Of a stretch of 64,000 nucleotides of DNA, positions 9,516 through 19,325 are shown piece after piece. Within the stretch, counting starts at the first letter, position 1, and every line of letters begins with the position of its first letter. Made by a program: the position numbers and the translations under genes. The DNA is from Tenacibaculum sp. Bg11-29 (GTDB lineage Bacteria; Bacteroidota; Bacteroidia; Flavobacteriales; Flavobacteriaceae), in contig NZ_PJBB01000003.1 of NCBI RefSeq assembly GCF_002836595.1, positions 496,001-560,000 of the forward strand, in the 5' to 3' direction. A model generated the notes under the pieces. It worked only from the letters and a program-made list of their open reading frames with translations, made no database searches and had not been told where the DNA came from.

Positions 9516-10592
9516 TTATTGAACTGTAACTTTTACTCCATTAAATAATTTTCCTTCTGCTGAAACGATATATGATTCATCAGAATTTAAACCTGATAAA
9601 ACCTCAACTTGATGACCATAAGTTCTCCCTAAACGTAACCAACGTAACAAAGCGGTATTACTTTGACTTACCGTATAAATACCTGATAATTGACCTTTTT
9701 TCACAATTGCTTCTTTAGGAATTAACACCAATGCTGATTTTACTTTTCTTTCTACAGGAAACTGAACTGTAGAAAACATACCTGATAAAATATTTACATT
9801 CGTTTTTTCTAGTGCTATTTTCACTAAATATTGACCACCAGTATTTTTAGCTGAAGTACTTACCTCACTAACTTTACCTTTAACTGTTTTAGCAATCGAT
9901 TTTACTAAAACAGTAACTGCTACTCCATTTTTAATTTGTGAAATTTCTGTTTCAGGAACCATTGCTATTACTTCAAAATCTTTCGGTTTTTCTAAACTAA
10001 TTAAAGGTATTCCTGGGCTTGCCATGTCTCCAGATTCGATATTCTTACTTGTAATTACACCAGTAAAAGGAGCTTTAATATTCGAATAGGCAAACTGTGC
10101 GTTAATTTCGTTTTTTTGTTGATTTGCAGCTTCTAAACTCGCTTTTGCCATTTCGTAGTTAGCCGTCATATCATCCATTTCTTTCTGAGTAACACTTGTA
10201 CTTTCAAATAAATTTTTAAAACGATTGTAATTCTTTTCAGCATTATTAAAAGCAGTTTTAGCTTGTGAAATCCCTGCATTTACCTGTCCTTTTTTAGCCT
10301 GTAAATCAGTATTATTAATAGAAACTAACAACTGCCCCTTTTTAACCTTATCACCAACATTTACGTGTACTTTTTTAACGTATCCCATCATTCTAGTACT
10401 TAAATTAGCACTATTAACAGCTTGTATTTTTCCACTTACTGATAAAAATTGACCATTATTACTTTCAGTAATCTTACTCACTTGAACTTTAATCGGTGGA
10501 GAATTATCTACAGCTTCTTTTTTATGCTCTTTACCACAATTTGCAAATGTTAATGCAACAGATAAAATTAGAATTGTATATATATTTTTCAT
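9516..10592 (-). CDS. RND efflux periplasmic adaptor (membrane fusion protein)
   Basis: The 358-aa lipoprotein has a lipobox-like end to its signal (TFANCG, Cys20). It shows the standard adaptor layout: a first lipoyl half (VHVNVGDKVKKGQLLVSINN), a coiled-coil hairpin of about residues 95-160 (KTAFNNAEKNYNRFKNLFES onward), a second lipoyl half (NIKAPFTGVITSKNIESGDM), then beta-barrel and membrane-proximal domains. It links the inner-membrane RND pump to the TolC channel in the periplasm. The gene lies between tolC and the pump. A short REP-like hairpin lies in the gap on its 5' side and a composite repeat in the gap on its 3' side. Confidence 0.92.
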   Translation of the reverse strand: MKNIYTILILSVALTFANCGKEHKKEAVDNSPPIKVQVSKITESNNGQFLSVSGKIQAVNSANLSTRMMGYVKKVHVNVGDKVKKGQLLVSINNTDLQAKKGQVNAGISQAKTAFNNAEKNYNRFKNLFESTSVTQKEMDDMTANYEMAKASLEAANQQKNEINAQFAYSNIKAPFTGVITSKNIESGDMASPGIPLISLEKPKDFEVIAMVPETEISQIKNGVAVTVLVKSIAKTVKGKVSEVSTSAKNTGGQYLVKIALEKTNVNILSGMFSTVQFPVERKVKSALVLIPKEAIVKKGQLSGIYTVSQSNTALLRWLRLGRTYGHQVEVLSGLNSDESYIVSAEGKLFNGVKVTVQ

Positions 10593-10615
10593 TTTATAGT
10601 TTATTTATAATTTTA

Positions 10616-10640
10616 GGTTTCGACTGCGCTCAACCAGACA
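10616..10640. repeat. REP-like short hairpin ending in AGACA
   Basis: Arms GGTT / AACC enclose a TCGACTGCGCTC core and are followed by AGACA. The core TCGACTnCGCT also occurs at 31318 and 41258. It lies between the tolC-like gene and the adaptor gene. Confidence 0.6.
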
Positions 10641-10693
10641 TTTTTTTTAAGGTTATTTTACTAAGAACTGCAACTGCTTACTGGCAATTATTT

Positions 10694-11998
10694 TCATTCT
10701 TTAGCTAAAAAATCTAAATACACTTGTGTAAAATTGTATTCGAAAATAGTTTGGTTATACGCTAACTCTTTTTGCAAAAACTGTGTTTCTGCGAGTAACA
10801 AATCAGCTGTTTTTTCTAAACCTTCTTTAAACCTGTTTTTTCTAATTCTTAAAGACTCTTTAGACTGCTCAACCGCTAAAGCTGTTAATGTTAATTTATT
10901 TTTAGCATCTACTAATTGGCGTTTTACTTTATTTAGCTCCAAATTACTTTTAGACACATATTGATTGTATGCTAACTTAGATTTCTCTAATTCAGCTTTA
11001 CTCTTTTGTATTTTTCCAAAACGTTTTGCCCCTTTAAAAATATCCCAACTTAATTGTGCACCAATTAAATAACCATTTGCACTTCCTTGAAATATTTTAT
11101 TATCATACATTTCATAACTTCCAAATGCGTTTAAACGTGGTAAAAAAGCCATTTTATCAGCCTTATTCATTGCCTCATATCCTTTTAAAGCTAATTGCAT
11201 TGCCTTTATATCTGCTCTATTTTCTGAAATAACTCTTTCATCAATATTAAAACTAGCCACTAATAAACGCTCAGTAGGTTCATACACCACATAACTCTTA
11301 TCGTTCATTAAAAAAGAAATATAATTCGATGCATTTTGCACATTACTTTTTGCCACCTGTAACTGATTTTTAACCTCTGTTACTCGTACTTCAATATTTA
11401 AAACATCTGTACGTTGTAAAAAACCTTGTTCATAACGATTATCAGCCATTTCTTTATTAATCATTGTAGTTTCTAAAGCTTTCTCTAACACACTAACTGC
11501 TTTATATGCGAGTTGTAACTGCATGTATGATTTCTCTACCTCTAATAACAAATAATCTTTCGTGCGCTGAGTTTTTAAAGACATTGCTTCCATTTTAGAT
11601 TTGGCAGCTTTTCTTTGATAAAGGCCATCTAAATTTATTAATGGTTGTTGAATTTCTAATTTTGTTGCAAAATTTTGAGTTCTTTCAGGATTATTTAACA
11701 AAGTTGGATTAAAATCATTTTGTGTTAAAATTTCTTGATTCAATTTAGAACCAAATGTCATTAACGGGTTTGTAGTTGAAATACCTGTATGACTTGCTGT
11801 AATATTTGGTAAAAACACCGCATTTGTTTGGTTAAAATCTGCTTTTGCTACTAAAAAATCTTGTTGAGACATTTTAATAGCGTCGTTATTCTCTTTTACT
11901 TTAGATATAACATCTTCTTTAGTAATAACTATTACCTCTTGTGCTTTTGCAAAAAGAGTAAATAATATAAAAAACAGTATTAATACTTTATTATTCAT
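10694..11998 (-). CDS. TolC family outer membrane efflux protein
   Basis: The 434-aa protein has a Sec signal peptide (MNNKVLILFFILFTLFAKA, cleaved before QE). It shows two repeated alpha-helical halves typical of outer membrane efflux proteins: about residues 30-220 (VAKADFNQTNAVFLPNITASH) and 250-430 (DKMAFLPRLNAFGSYEMYDN, then long Lys/Leu-rich helices). Each half gives beta strands and a periplasmic helical barrel, and three chains form the channel. It is the first gene of the efflux operon and has a good promoter and a palindromic operator candidate upstream (12022-12065). Confidence 0.9.
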   Translation of the reverse strand: MNNKVLILFFILFTLFAKAQEVIVITKEDVISKVKENNDAIKMSQQDFLVAKADFNQTNAVFLPNITASHTGISTTNPLMTFGSKLNQEILTQNDFNPTLLNNPERTQNFATKLEIQQPLINLDGLYQRKAAKSKMEAMSLKTQRTKDYLLLEVEKSYMQLQLAYKAVSVLEKALETTMINKEMADNRYEQGFLQRTDVLNIEVRVTEVKNQLQVAKSNVQNASNYISFLMNDKSYVVYEPTERLLVASFNIDERVISENRADIKAMQLALKGYEAMNKADKMAFLPRLNAFGSYEMYDNKIFQGSANGYLIGAQLSWDIFKGAKRFGKIQKSKAELEKSKLAYNQYVSKSNLELNKVKRQLVDAKNKLTLTALAVEQSKESLRIRKNRFKEGLEKTADLLLAETQFLQKELAYNQTIFEYNFTQVYLDFLAKE

Positions 11999-12021
11999 GC
12001 TACAGTTTCATTAAGTTACTG

Positions 12022-12065
12022 CAAACTTAGCTGCATAATAAATAATTGTTAGTAACATTTGTTAC
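12022..12065 (-). promoter_or_regulatory. Efflux operon promoter and candidate operator
   Basis: The -7 element is CAAACTTA at 12022-12029 (TAAGTTTG on the minus strand), 24 bp upstream of the ATG. About 22 bp further upstream, in the -33 region, is an inverted repeat GTAAC-ATTT-GTTAC (12052-12065), the size of a TetR-family half-site pair. No regulator gene is adjacent, so the protein that binds is unknown. Confidence 0.5.
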
Positions 12066-12194
12066 CATCTGATTTGCTTTCTATAAAGACTCTTTGAATA
12101 AAATCTTATAATTCAAAAATAAAGGAACCCCATTGCCATAAAGTTTAATAAAAAACTTAGCTGAACTTCTATACTTTATTTAACCTGCTTCGTT

Positions 12195-12202
12195 TATTTT
12201 TG
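12195..12202 (+). promoter_or_regulatory. -7 element that fixes the start of the YdjM-like gene
   Basis: TATTTTTG matches TAnnTTTG. It overlaps the alternative GTG codon at 12202, which therefore cannot be the start. Transcription would begin near 12209, giving a leaderless or nearly leaderless mRNA for the ATG at 12211. Confidence 0.55.
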
Positions 12203-12210
12203 TGAAACAT

Positions 12211-13209
12211 ATGGATTCATTAACTCAAATTGTATTAGGCGCCGCCGTTGGCGAAGCCATTTTAGGTAAAAAAATTGGAAATAAAGCAATGCTGTATGGA
12301 GCAATTGCTGGTACTATTCCCGATTTAGATGTTCTTGCTTCATTTTTCACAGACAAAGTAACGGCACTTTATATACATAGAGGATTTACTCATTCTATTG
12401 TGTTTTCAGTACTTTTCGCACCCATTCTCGCCTGGATTGTTTCACGTTACGAAAAGTATAAAGATTTTAAAAATTGGACATTACTATTTTTCTTGTCATT
12501 TGTAACACATCCTATTTTAGACGCGCATACTACTTGGGGAACTCAATTGTTTTGGCCTTTTGACATCCGATTAGCTTTTAAAAACATATTTGTAATTGAC
12601 CCTCTTTATACATTGCCTTTTTTAGTGTTTTTAATTTTTGCAATGACACAAAAACGTACTTCTGAGAAACGTCGTTTTTATAATAAAATGGGACTAATAG
12701 TAAGTTCATCATACTTAGTACTTACACTTCTCTTAAAATGGATAGCCTTTAATCAATTTGAAACAGCTTTAAAAACTCAAAATATTACTTACTCAGAAAT
12801 AGACACGAGACCTTCACCTTTAAACACCATCCTTTGGAGTGCCAACGTACAAACTGAAGATTCTTTTTTATTGGGTAATTATTCATTTTTTGATACGCAA
12901 CCCATCTCTTTCACAAAATACCCAAAGAATCATAATTTATTAGGGAATCTTACTGAAAACAAAAGTGTTAAGCGTATGATTTCAATTTCCGAAGGTTGGT
13001 TTACCATCAATAAAAAAGATGGGTTGCTTTATTTTAACGATTTAAGATTTGGCCTTTTAAGTGTTAAGCCAAAAGCTGAAAATTTTGTTTTTAAATATAA
13101 AATAACGGTAGACGATGTTGGAAATGTAACATTCACCGAAGAACCAAAAGATAAACGTGATGCTAAAAAATTAGTGTCTGATTTATGGGTTCGTTTAAAA
13201 GGTAATTAA
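12211..13209 (+). CDS. YdjM-like membrane-bound metal-dependent hydrolase (DUF457)
   Basis: The protein is about 332 aa. The N-terminus MDSLTQIVLGAAVGEAILG and the conserved patterns GTIPDLDVL, HRGFTHSIVFS and HPILDAHTTWGTQLFWPF are the signature His/Asp motifs of the YdjM/DUF457 integral membrane family. Four or more hydrophobic segments cover the first 190 residues, and a soluble C-terminal domain of about 140 residues follows. The family is predicted to be metal-dependent hydrolases acting at the membrane; YdjM in E. coli belongs to the SOS regulon, but the substrate is not known. I chose the ATG at 12211 over GTG 12202 because the -7 promoter element covers the latter. Confidence 0.85.
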   Translation: MDSLTQIVLGAAVGEAILGKKIGNKAMLYGAIAGTIPDLDVLASFFTDKVTALYIHRGFTHSIVFSVLFAPILAWIVSRYEKYKDFKNWTLLFFLSFVTHPILDAHTTWGTQLFWPFDIRLAFKNIFVIDPLYTLPFLVFLIFAMTQKRTSEKRRFYNKMGLIVSSSYLVLTLLLKWIAFNQFETALKTQNITYSEIDTRPSPLNTILWSANVQTEDSFLLGNYSFFDTQPISFTKYPKNHNLLGNLTENKSVKRMISISEGWFTINKKDGLLYFNDLRFGLLSVKPKAENFVFKYKITVDDVGNVTFTEEPKDKRDAKKLVSDLWVRLKGN

Positions 13210-13242
13210 ATTACCTTTTAATCTAAAATCTAGTTAAACAAC

Positions 13243-13830
13243 TTAATGTTTACGTTTTATAAATTTGATAAACAGTTCCATTTCTTGCCTGTTATGGTAT
13301 GAATTATAACAGTTTTCAAAAATATTAAAAGTAAAATACGGTTCAAAACACCCTCTATACTCTTCTTTATCCCCTCCAAAAGGTGGATGATCTTCATTTA
13401 ATTTAGCATTAAAAAGAAGTCCCACTAATTTTCCGTTTTCGTTTAGTATATCATACATTTTTTCGGCATATTTATTTCTCAAACTGGGGCTTAATGCACA
13501 GAAAAAAGTTTGTTCAATTACCAAGTCAAATGTCATCTCTAAATCAAAAAAATCGCCTAGAATTAATTGCTTTTGGGGAAAACTTGGAACTCTTTTTTTT
13601 ATATTCTCTAATGCTGATTTAGATAAATCGACAACAGAAACATTCTTAAATCCCTTATTAAAAAGATACTCTGCTTCATAGGAATTACCTCCTCCAGGGA
13701 TTAATATTTTCAATTCTTTATTTTCTAACTGATCAAAATAACCTTTTAAAGGCGGTGAAATTTCTCCTAAATCCCAACCTGTTTTATTAGCTTTATATTT
13801 ATTCTCCCAAAAATCTTTAGACAAATTCAT
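13243..13830 (-). CDS. SAM-dependent methyltransferase, thiopurine S-methyltransferase (TPMT) type
   Basis: The 195-aa protein starts with the TPMT-family pattern FWENKYKANKTGWDLGEISPP. The SAM-binding motif I is LKILIPGGGNSYEAEYLFNKG, followed by NVSVVDLSKSAL (motif II acid) and the late FDLVIEQTFFCAL and PPFGG patterns. It would transfer a methyl group from SAM to a small thiol, selenide or related compound; the natural substrate is not known. It is convergent with the YdjM-like gene and divergent from nadA. Confidence 0.85.
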   Translation of the reverse strand: MNLSKDFWENKYKANKTGWDLGEISPPLKGYFDQLENKELKILIPGGGNSYEAEYLFNKGFKNVSVVDLSKSALENIKKRVPSFPQKQLILGDFFDLEMTFDLVIEQTFFCALSPSLRNKYAEKMYDILNENGKLVGLLFNAKLNEDHPPFGGDKEEYRGCFEPYFTFNIFENCYNSYHNRQEMELFIKFIKRKH

Positions 13831-13894
13831 TTTTTCTTAGTTATAATCGAAAATAGCATGACATTAATCATTTCCCTAGGAACAAAATAGAACC

Positions 13895-13902
13895 TATATT
13901 TG
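13895..13902 (+). promoter_or_regulatory. Promoter -7 element of nadA
   Basis: TATATTTG matches TAnnTTTG, 28 bp upstream of the nadA ATG. Confidence 0.55.
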
Positions 13903-13930
13903 TACCATAGTTTAAAATTAAACATTTTTT

Positions 13931-14923
13931 ATGGAAACTTTAGTTGCTGCAAAAAAAAATCTTGATAAAAGAGGTTTTTTAGATATCGATACACCAAACA
14001 TTAATTATGTTGAGGAGATTTTAAAATTGAAAAAAGAAAAGAATGCAGTTATACTTGCACATTACTACCAAATAGATGAAATTCAAGAAATTGCAGATTT
14101 CGTAGGCGATAGTTTAGCTTTGGCTCAAAAAGCTGCTGAAACAAAAGCTGATATGATTGTTTTTGCTGGAGTTCATTTTATGGCAGAAACTGCAAAAATA
14201 TTAAACCCAAATAAAAAAGTATTATTACCCGACCTCTTAGCAGGTTGCTCTTTGGCAGATTCATGTCCGCCAGAAAAATTCGCTGATTTCAAAAAGAAAC
14301 ACCCAAATCATAAGGTAGTTACATACATTAACTGTTCTGCAGACATCAAAGCATTGAGTGATATTGTTTGTACTTCATCTAATGCTAGAAAAATAATAGA
14401 TTCTTTTCCTGAAGATCAGCCGTTAATTTTTGCTCCTGATAGAAATTTAGGAGATTATTTAAATAAGGAAACAGGTAGAGATATGCTTCTTTGGGATGGA
14501 GCCTGTATGGTTCATGAAGCTTTTTCTATGGAGAAATTGATTGACCTTTACAAAGATCATCCAGATGCAGAATTAATTGCACATCCAGAGTCGGAAGCTC
14601 ACATGCTTAAAGTTGCCAAATATATTGGATCTACTTCTGGCTTGTTAAATCATGTTAGAAATAGCAAAAAAGAAAAATTTATTGTTGCTACTGAAGCTGG
14701 TATTCTCTTTCAAATGATGCAAGAAAATCCAGATAAAATAATTATCCCTGCTCCAGCAAAAGATGATAATACATGTGCTTGTAGTGAGTGTGCTTATATG
14801 AAATTGAATACAATGAAAAAACTGTATTTATGTTTAAAACACGAATTACCGAACATTGAAGTTGATAAAGAATTAGCTAAAAAAGCAATTTTACCAATTG
14901 AAAGAATGCTAGCGCTTTCTTAA
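13931..14923 (+). CDS. nadA: Quinolinate synthase A
   Basis: The 330-aa enzyme condenses iminoaspartate with dihydroxyacetone phosphate to quinolinate in de novo NAD synthesis, using a [4Fe-4S] cluster. The sequence shows NadA signatures: [25 protein letters not shown], a first Cys region [11 protein letters not shown], a second in [26 protein letters not shown] for substrate binding, and a C-terminal CACSEC. The iron-sulfur ligands fall in these three regions. It is 14 bp upstream of nadB, the enzyme that makes its unstable substrate. No nadC is present in the window. Confidence 0.96.
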   Translation: METLVAAKKNLDKRGFLDIDTPNINYVEEILKLKKEKNAVILAHYYQIDEIQEIADFVGDSLALAQKAAETKADMIVFAGVHFMAETAKILNPNKKVLLPDLLAGCSLADSCPPEKFADFKKKHPNHKVVTYINCSADIKALSDIVCTSSNARKIIDSFPEDQPLIFAPDRNLGDYLNKETGRDMLLWDGACMVHEAFSMEKLIDLYKDHPDAELIAHPESEAHMLKVAKYIGSTSGLLNHVRNSKKEKFIVATEAGILFQMMQENPDKIIIPAPAKDDNTCACSECAYMKLNTMKKLYLCLKHELPNIEVDKELAKKAILPIERMLALS

Positions 14924-14937
14924 TAAGAATTTAAAAG

Positions 14938-16521
14938 ATGCTGTCAGATAAAAAAGTAATTACAACTGATTTCCTCGTTATTGGTTCTGGAATATCAGGA
15001 TTAACCTTTGCTCTAAAAACGGCTACGAAGTTTAAAGATGCAAAAATTACCATTGTTACAAAAGATGAACAGAGCGAATCTAACACTAAATATGCACAAG
15101 GTGGAATTGCAACTGTTTATGACAAAACGGTAGATAGTTTTGAGCAACATATAAATGATACTCTAATTGCTGGAGATGGTTTATGTGACAAGGAGGTTGT
15201 AAAAATGGTTATTGAAGATGCTCCTGGTAGGTTACAGGAATTAATTGATTGGGGTACAAAATTTGACAGAAACGAAAACAAAGAGTATGATTTAGGTCGT
15301 GAAGGAGGTCATTCACAAAATAGAGTTTTACATCATACAGATATTACTGGTGCAGAAATAGAAAGAGCGCTATTAGCACAGGTTAATGCTTTACCAAATA
15401 TAGATTTTTTAACACATCATTACGCAATTGACTTAATTACTGAGCATCAAGTAAAAAATAAAAAAACAAAACGAAATGGAAAAATCTCATGTTTTGGCGC
15501 TTATGTTTTAAATATTAAAGAATCTAAAGTTAAAACCTTTGTAAGTAAATTTACGATTTTAGCCTCTGGAGGTAATGGTCAAGTTTACGAAACAACGACA
15601 AACCCAACTGTTGCCACTGGTGATGGTATTGGTATTGCCTATAGAGCAAAAGCTGAAATTTCGGATATGGAATTTATTCAGTTTCACCCAACAGCTTTAT
15701 ACAACCCCGGTGAATATCCAGCCTTTTTAATCTCTGAAGCTGTTAGAGGTTTTGGTGCTAAGCTAAGAGATTTCAATGGAAATTATTTTATGCATAAATA
15801 TGATGAACGAGAAGAACTAGCTTCTAGAGATATTGTTGCCAGAGCCATAGATAACGAATTAAAAAAGAGCGGTAGTCCCCATGTATATTTAGATTGCACT
15901 AATCTTGACATAGAGAAATTTAAAGAACACTTCCCTAATATTACAGATAAGTGTGCTTCTTTAAATATAAATGTTGAAAAAGACTTTATTCCTGTTGTTC
16001 CTGCTTCTCATTATATTTGTGGTGGTGTTAATGTTAATAAAAAAGCCAAGACATCTATAAAGAAGCTATATGCTATTGGTGAGGTTACAAAAACAGGTTT
16101 GCATGGTGGAAATAGATTAGCATCTAATTCTTTACTAGAAGGTATTGTATACGCTCATAAGGCTTTTTTAAACATCTCTAAAAAATATAACAGTACCAAG
16201 ACACCTAAAAACATACCTGAATGGAATGATAATGGCGTAATTAAAAACATGGAAAAAATTTTAATTACACATGATAGAAACGAAGTAAAAACAATAATGA
16301 CTAATTATGTTGGTATTGTTCGTTCTAACGAACGTTTAGAACGTGCTGAAAAAAGGTTACGTGCTCTCTATGAAGATAATAAACGTTTGTACGATTATTC
16401 TGAACTTTCTGTTGATTTATGTGAATTAAGAAATCTAATTACTACCGCTTATTTAATTACCCAATTTTCTAAAAAAAGAACAAAAAATTGTGGTGGTTTT
16501 TATAGTTTAGATTGTAGTTAA
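14938..16521 (+). CDS. nadB: L-aspartate oxidase
   Basis: The 527-aa flavoprotein oxidises L-aspartate to iminoaspartate for quinolinate synthesis. The FAD-binding Rossmann motif is DFLVIGSGISGLTFAL, followed by NTKYAQGGIATVYD. The flavin-covering and active-site region GREGGHSQNRVLHHTD, HPTALYNPGEYPAFLISEAVRG and SHYICGGVNV are typical of the fumarate reductase/NadB family, and EVTKTGLHGGNRLASNSLLEG is the NadB-type C-terminal FAD motif. A helical C-terminal domain follows. It is co-transcribed with nadA. Confidence 0.95.
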   Translation: MLSDKKVITTDFLVIGSGISGLTFALKTATKFKDAKITIVTKDEQSESNTKYAQGGIATVYDKTVDSFEQHINDTLIAGDGLCDKEVVKMVIEDAPGRLQELIDWGTKFDRNENKEYDLGREGGHSQNRVLHHTDITGAEIERALLAQVNALPNIDFLTHHYAIDLITEHQVKNKKTKRNGKISCFGAYVLNIKESKVKTFVSKFTILASGGNGQVYETTTNPTVATGDGIGIAYRAKAEISDMEFIQFHPTALYNPGEYPAFLISEAVRGFGAKLRDFNGNYFMHKYDEREELASRDIVARAIDNELKKSGSPHVYLDCTNLDIEKFKEHFPNITDKCASLNINVEKDFIPVVPASHYICGGVNVNKKAKTSIKKLYAIGEVTKTGLHGGNRLASNSLLEGIVYAHKAFLNISKKYNSTKTPKNIPEWNDNGVIKNMEKILITHDRNEVKTIMTNYVGIVRSNERLERAEKRLRALYEDNKRLYDYSELSVDLCELRNLITTAYLITQFSKKRTKNCGGFYSLDCS

Positions 16522-16556
16522 AATTAATGACGCACCTCTTTTATGGCTATAAATAA

Positions 16557-16853
16557 TTAAGAAAAACTATTTATAATAGAAACCAACTCTTTTTTTTGTA
16601 CTACTCCTGATTGTCTCCAAACTTGTTTACCTGATTTGTATAAAACTAATGTTGGTACCCCTCTAACTTGATATTTTGCAGCTAAAGATTGGTTTTTATC
16701 AACATCAATTTTAATAATTGAAACTTTATCTTCTAAAGACTCTTTTACTTCTTTTAAAATTGGATTCATCATTTTACATGGCCCACACCATTCTGCAAAA
16801 AAATCTACTAAAACTGGTTTATCTTGATTAATTATTTTTGAAAAATTGCTCAT
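16557..16853 (-). CDS. trxA: Thioredoxin
   Basis: The 98-aa protein is a single thioredoxin fold of normal length. The redox motif WCGPCK is at residues 22-27, preceded by VLVDFFAEW. The cis-proline loop is RGVPTLVLY. It would reduce disulfides in the cytoplasm, since no signal peptide is present. It lies just downstream of the broken cytochrome gene on the same strand and is convergent with nadB. Confidence 0.93.
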   Translation of the reverse strand: MSNFSKIINQDKPVLVDFFAEWCGPCKMMNPILKEVKESLEDKVSIIKIDVDKNQSLAAKYQVRGVPTLVLYKSGKQVWRQSGVVQKKELVSIINSFS

Positions 16854-16881
16854 GCCTAAGAAAATTTTTATTTTTTATTTT

Positions 16882-17879
16882 TTATTTTTTATTAAATTTT
16901 ATACTCCATATTCCTCTCACTTCATTCTCTTTATAACCTATAGCTTTATCTTTCGGATACAAGTTTTTAATTTGAGTTAAAGTATTGGTTTTTATATCTG
17001 AAACTGGTTTACCATGACATTGTAAACACATAGAGTTCGTTTTAATCGGGTAGTAAAATTCTACACTCTCACCAGATTCTACAACAATTGCTTTAGATTC
17101 GCTCCTATTTTTAATATCGTTTTTAAAAACAGCGATATACCCTTTTTCTACTTCATTAGCTGTATTACTATAGTTTCTAGGTTTATCAGAAACTCTTTTA
17201 TTGTTGCCTTATGAATAATAGACATACTGTCTGTTAACGGATATGCTCTTTCATTACAAAAATTTAAAGCAGCTAAAGTTCCTTCTTTTTGAATTGTACT
17301 CATTAAATTTTTTCCTAAAACAGATTTGGTCGTTAGTGCATACTTTAGTCCTCTTTCATTATATGGTAGGTTATTAAAGCTATTACGCTCTCTTTCCTTT
17401 TGTTTGCCTTCTTTATTTACGACTCCACTTCTTTTACCTTTTTCTTTATTATAATGATTTTCAAACCATGATGGCTGTTTAATCTCATTATCAAACATAT
17501 AATCAGAAATCACCTTTATAGTTTCATCAGGAAAAGTTTGTTTTGGCATTAATCCAAAACGTTTTACTGCTTCAAACATTTTAACATTCTCTTTAGTAGG
17601 GTTTTCAATCCAATTTTGCATTGAGTTTATAAACTCTTCTTTAGTTGTATTATTTTTTATATAGTGTTTTTTTATAGCAACCATAGGAGGTGCAATTCTA
17701 TCTTCGCTTGTAGCTGTAGGATTATGACATACATAGCAATTTGTTTCCATTAACTTTTTACCAGGATGTTCTTTTTCTTTTCTATCTAAAACCGTTTTAT
17801 CTTTAGACAATAATTTATTTTTAGAGTTTTTACAACTAAATATAAAAACAATCATTAATAGTAATGCGAATGGCTTCAT
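16882..17879 (-). pseudogene. Frameshifted c-type cytochrome lipoprotein with Tll0287-like (DUF3365) domain
   Basis: The first part (17148-17879, 243 codons) has a lipoprotein signal (FIFSC), a cytochrome c motif CYVCH at residues 48-52, then the start of a DUF3365/Tll0287-like sensor domain (FCNERAYPLTDSM). Near 17195 the frame leaves the family pattern. One base further on, the same strand continues RVSDKPRNYSNTANEVEKGY to a second heme motif CLQCH and a stop at 16882. A run of four A where five would keep the frame (ATAAAAGAG) is the likely lesion. It could be a true mutation or a sequencing error in a homopolymer. If intact, the product would be a periplasmic diheme protein of about 332 aa. 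Confidence 0.82.
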
Positions 17880-17890
17880 CTTTTTTATTA

Positions 17891-17898
17891 CAAAAATA
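17891..17898 (-). promoter_or_regulatory. -7 element of the cytochrome gene
   Basis: CAAAAATA on the plus strand is TATTTTTG on the minus strand, 12 bp upstream of the ATG at 17879. Confidence 0.45.
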
Positions 17899-18018
17899 AA
17901 GCCTGTTTAGCTCATAAAAAGTAACCTATGTTACAATACACAAACTTTAATATTCATAAGTACTAGCAGACACTTTAAAGTATAGTTAAGAATTAACAAA
18001 CCAAAAAATTCTTCTAAA

Positions 18019-18049
18019 CAAAAAATCCTGCACAAAATGTACAGGATTT
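18019..18049 (-). terminator. Terminator of sucB
   Basis: Hairpin AAATCCTGCAC / GTACAGGATTT with one mismatch, followed on the minus strand by a T run, 27 bp past the sucB stop. It is nearly identical to the terminator at 3943-3972. Confidence 0.75.
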
Positions 18050-18075
18050 ATATTTTATAGAAAAAGTAATTAAAA

Positions 18076-19290
18076 TTACATTTCTAATGTTTTCTTAATA
18101 TCATTGTTCATTAATAACTCAACAGGGTTTTCTAATGCTTCTTTAACAGCAACTAAGAATCCAACTGATTCACGACCATCAATAACTCTGTGATCATAAG
18201 ATAATGCTACATACATAATTGGTTGAATTACAACTTCACCATTAACAGCCATTGGTCTGTTTACGATATTATGCATTCCTAAAATTCCACTTTGTGGAGG
18301 GTTTAAAATTGGAGTTGATAACATAGAACCAAATACACCACCATTTGTAATAGTAAATGTTCCTCCAGTCATTTCATCAACAGTAATTTGTCCATCTCTT
18401 GCACGTAAAGCTAAACGCTTTACTTCGCTTTCAACTCCTCTAAAAGATAAATCTTCAGCATTTCTAATTACAGGAACCATTAATCCTTTAGGACCAGAAA
18501 CTGCAATAGAAATATCTTGAAATTCATTTTTAATTTGGTAATCTCCATCAATCATAGAGTTTACATCAGGGTATAATTCTAAAGCTCTAACAACTGCTAA
18601 AGTGAAAAAAGACATAAATCCTAATCCAACACCATGCTTTGCTTTAAAATCTTCTTTATACTCTTTACGTAAATCGAAAATTGGCTGCATATTAACTTCA
18701 TTAAATGTAGTTAACATTGCTGTTTCGCTTTTTACTGCAACTAAACGTTGTGCTACTTTTCTACGTAACATAGACATTTTCTTACGCACAGTACTACGAG
18801 AGCCATTTGCTGGTTGTGTACCCATAGAAGGAACAGCTTTAACAGCATCTTCTTTAGTTACACGTCCATCTTTACCAGTTCCTTTTACAGATGCAGCATC
18901 CATTCCTTTTTCTGCTAAAACTTTCTTAGCAGCAGGAGAAGCAGTACCAGTTGCATAGGTTGCAGCTTTTGCTTCTTCTTTTTTAGGAGCTTCTACTTTC
19001 GGAGCTTCTGTTGTTTTTGTTTCAGTAGAAGATCCACCAGCTGGTTTTTCAGCACTCATGTCAATAAGACAAACTACTGCACCAACCTCAACAGCATCAC
19101 CTTCTTCTGCTTTTAAAGTAATAATTCCACTTTCTTCCGCAGGTAACTCTAGCGTTGCTTTGTCAGAATCTACTTCGGCAATTGGCTGATCTTTTTCAAC
19201 ATAATCACCATCTTCAACTAACCAACTTGCTATTTCTACTTCTGTAATTGATTCCCCCGGAGAAGGAACTTTCATTTCTAAAACACTCAT
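18076..19290 (-). CDS. sucB: 2-oxoglutarate dehydrogenase E2 (dihydrolipoyl succinyltransferase)
   Basis: The 404-aa protein begins with a lipoyl domain (residues 1-77) with the lipoylation site [10 protein letters not shown] at Lys44. An Ala/Glu/Lys-rich linker follows, then a peripheral subunit-binding domain ([20 protein letters not shown], about 115-150), and a catalytic acyltransferase domain ending with [16 protein letters not shown], which carries the active-site His and Asp. It transfers the succinyl group to CoA in the TCA cycle within the cytoplasmic OGDH complex. sucA is directly upstream on the same strand with a 162-bp gap. Confidence 0.95.
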   Translation of the reverse strand: MSVLEMKVPSPGESITEVEIASWLVEDGDYVEKDQPIAEVDSDKATLELPAEESGIITLKAEEGDAVEVGAVVCLIDMSAEKPAGGSSTETKTTEAPKVEAPKKEEAKAATYATGTASPAAKKVLAEKGMDAASVKGTGKDGRVTKEDAVKAVPSMGTQPANGSRSTVRKKMSMLRRKVAQRLVAVKSETAMLTTFNEVNMQPIFDLRKEYKEDFKAKHGVGLGFMSFFTLAVVRALELYPDVNSMIDGDYQIKNEFQDISIAVSGPKGLMVPVIRNAEDLSFRGVESEVKRLALRARDGQITVDEMTGGTFTITNGGVFGSMLSTPILNPPQSGILGMHNIVNRPMAVNGEVVIQPIMYVALSYDHRVIDGRESVGFLVAVKEALENPVELLMNNDIKKTLEM

Positions 19291-19325
19291 GTTTTTTATT
19301 TTTATTCTGAAATACTTTCTTTCTT

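Noticed and set aside
12202..12210. GTG start for the YdjM-like gene
   Set aside because: The codon is part of a TAnnTTTG promoter element, and family members start MDSLTQ, which matches the ATG at 12211.
16860..16900. TTTTTATTTTT runs after the thioredoxin gene as a regulatory element
   Set aside because: A simple AT-rich repeat at the 3' end of the broken cytochrome gene, with no structure beyond composition.
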